Shown here: piece by piece, positions 4,495 to 5,861 of the stretch
Layout: every line of letters starts with the position of its first letter
How positions within the stretch are numbered: position 1 is the stretch's first letter
NCBI GenBank assembly: GCA_964460185.1
Contig: CAYWTM010000164.1
Location: 1 to 5,861, forward strand
Origin: JAVJPJ01 sp040217295
Lineage (GTDB): Bacteria; Pseudomonadota; Alphaproteobacteria; Rhodobacterales; Rhodobacteraceae
Direction of reading: 5' to 3'
Length of the DNA: 5,861 nt
Translations under genes and position numbers: made by a program
Notes under the pieces: generated by a model
What the model was told of the DNA's origin: nothing
Database searches by the model: none
Seen by the model: the letters and a program-made list of their open reading frames with translations, nothing else

Positions 4495-5861
4495 TTACAT
4501 GTGGATCACGCGGTCATAGGCATCGAGCACGGATTCATGCATCATCTCGCTGAGCGTGGGGTGCGGGAAGACGGTTTCCATCAGGTCTTCCTCGGTGGTC
4601 TCGAGCTTCTGGCCCACCACGTAGCCCTGGATCAGTTCGGTCACTTCCGCGCCGATCATGTGGGCGCCCAAAAGCTCGCCCGTCTTGGCGTCGAAAATGG
4701 TCTTGATCATGCCCTCGGGCTCACCCAGGGCGATGGCCTTGCCGTTGCCGATAAAGGGGAAACGGCCGACCTTGATGTCGTATCCGCGTTCCTTGGCCTT
4801 GGCCTCGGTCAGGCCGACGCTTGCAACCTGCGGGTGGCAATAGGTGCAGCCCGCGATGCTTTCGGGTTTGATCGGGTGGACGTTGTTCTTGCCCGCGATC
4901 AGTTCCGCGACCATCACGCCTTCGTGGCTGGCCTTGTGCGCCAGCCAGGGCGCGCCGGCAATGTCGCCGATGGCATAAAGCCCTTCGACCCCGGTGCGGC
5001 AGTAGGCGTCGGTAACCACATGCGTCCGGTCGATCGTCACGCCCAGCGCTTCCAGGCCCAGGCCCTCGACATTGCCCACGATGCCCACGGCGGAAATCAC
5101 GGTGTCGAAATCCTGTGTCTCGGTCTTGCCCCCGACCTCGATATGGGCGGTGACCTTGTCTGCGGCGCGGTCGAGTTTCTTGACCATGGCCTTTTGCAGG
5201 ATCTTCATCCCCTGCTTTTCAAAGCTCTTCTTGGCGAAGGCCGAGATTTCGGCGTCTTCCACCGGCAGCACGCGGTCCATGACCTCGACCACGGTCGTGT
5301 CGGCGCCGAGCGTGTTGTAGAAACTGGCGAATTCGATCCCGATGGCGCCCGAGCCGATGACCAGCAATTTCTTGGGCATGTGCGGGGGCGTCAGGGCGGC
5401 CTTGTAGGTCCAGACCCGCTTGCCGTCGGCCTCGAGCCCGGGCAGTTCGCGGGCCCGCGCGCCGGTGGCCAGGATGATGTTCTTGGCGGTCAGGTCCTGC
5501 GTGCCCTTGTCGGTCTTGACGGTGACGCGGCCCTTGGCGGGGATCGCGGCCTCGCCCATGACGACGGTCACCTTGTTCTTTTTCATCAGGTGGGCCACGC
5601 CGCTGGACAATTGCTGAGCCACCTTGCGCGACCGGCCGACCACGGCGTCGAGATCATAGCCGATGCCTTCGGCCTTGAGCCCGAATTCCTTGGCGCGGTG
5701 CATCAGGTGGAACACCTCGGAGGATCGCAGCATCGCCTTGGTGGGGATGCAGCCCCAGTTGAGGCAGATGCCGCCCAGATGCTCGCGCTCGATGCAGGCG
5801 ACCTTCAGGCCGAGTTGCGCCGCCCGTATCGCGGCGACATAGCCGCACGGTCCCCCCCCGA
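4495..5861 (-). CDS. lpdA: Dihydrolipoyl dehydrogenase (E3), pyruvate-dehydrogenase type, 5' end cut
   Basis: E3 reoxidises the dihydrolipoyl groups of 2-oxoacid dehydrogenase complexes, passing electrons through FAD and a disulfide to NAD+. The visible 454 residues lack about ten at the N-terminus, beyond the right edge. In order: the first GxGxxG, reading GGGPCG (visible residues 1-6); the redox disulfide in GGICLNWGCIPTKA (Cys32/Cys37); the NAD-binding motif GSGAIGIEF; the second FAD contact YAIGDIAGAPWLAHKASHEG; GCTYCHPQVASVG in the interface domain; and the catalytic His-Glu pair in HPTLSE near the C-terminus. GICLNWGCIPTKA is the form I associate with the PDH-complex E3 of alphaproteobacteria; the 2-oxoglutarate-complex E3 usually reads TCLNVGCIPSKA. 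The reading frame continues through the ATG at 5733, so that codon is internal (Met43), not the start. The E1 and E2 genes presumably lie to the right. Confidence 0.97.
   Translation of the reverse strand, partial: GGGPCGYVAAIRAAQLGLKVACIEREHLGGICLNWGCIPTKAMLRSSEVFHLMHRAKEFGLKAEGIGYDLDAVVGRSRKVAQQLSSGVAHLMKKNKVTVVMGEAAIPAKGRVTVKTDKGTQDLTAKNIILATGARARELPGLEADGKRVWTYKAALTPPHMPKKLLVIGSGAIGIEFASFYNTLGADTTVVEVMDRVLPVEDAEISAFAKKSFEKQGMKILQKAMVKKLDRAADKVTAHIEVGGKTETQDFDTVISAVGIVGNVEGLGLEALGVTIDRTHVVTDAYCRTGVEGLYAIGDIAGAPWLAHKASHEGVMVAELIAGKNNVHPIKPESIAGCTYCHPQVASVGLTEAKAKERGYDIKVGRFPFIGNGKAIALGEPEGMIKTIFDAKTGELLGAHMIGAEVTELIQGYVVGQKLETTEEDLMETVFPHPTLSEMMHESVLDAYDRVIHM

Noticed and set aside
5733..5733. 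ATG at 5733 as the start of lpdA
   Set aside because: The frame continues upstream through the redox disulfide and first FAD motif to the window edge, so this Met is internal.
1..5861. Insertion sequences, CRISPR arrays, tRNAs, phage or defence genes
   Set aside because: Looked for and not found: no transposase, no terminal repeats, no spaced direct-repeat array, no tRNA-like cloverleaf; all main genes have similar composition.

Overview
The window looks like an ordinary chromosomal segment of an alphaproteobacterium, most likely of the Rhodobacterales (Roseobacter/Paracoccus-like). The base composition is GC-rich. UvrA has the alphaproteobacterial form of its N-terminal domain, a GTTC-N7-GTTC LexA box lies upstream of uvrA, and the lipoamide dehydrogenase has the CLNWGC active site typical of alphaproteobacterial pyruvate-dehydrogenase E3. 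No mobile element, CRISPR array, tRNA or rRNA was seen.

Layout from left to right. Positions 1-487 (minus strand) hold the first 162 codons of uvrA, which runs off the left edge. Positions 488-716 are its promoter region, with a clear SOS box and, further out, a hairpin whose G-U pairs favour a plus-strand transcript. Positions 717-1859 (minus) encode a 12-helix MFS transporter of unknown substrate. A 224-bp divergent spacer (1860-2083) separates it from a plus-strand gene at 2084-2668 for an exported transglutaminase-like cysteine peptidase of the BTLCP (LapG-related) family. Its TGA stop is followed at once, in the +1 frame, by 36 coding-like codons without a start. These end just before a GC hairpin. 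The peptidase gene converges on a minus-strand gene at 2881-4200 for a flavin-dependent oxidoreductase (FAD_oxidored family). A 294-bp spacer then leads to lpdA (minus, 4495 to the right edge), missing about ten N-terminal residues.

The genes do not form one pathway. uvrA is SOS-regulated DNA repair and lpdA is central carbon metabolism (E3 of a 2-oxoacid dehydrogenase complex). The transporter, peptidase and oxidoreductase between them appear to be separate single-gene units with accessory functions. I found no convincing new multi-gene system. The item most worth a second look is the +1-frame tail after the peptidase stop codon; the best supported regulatory element is the LexA box of uvrA.
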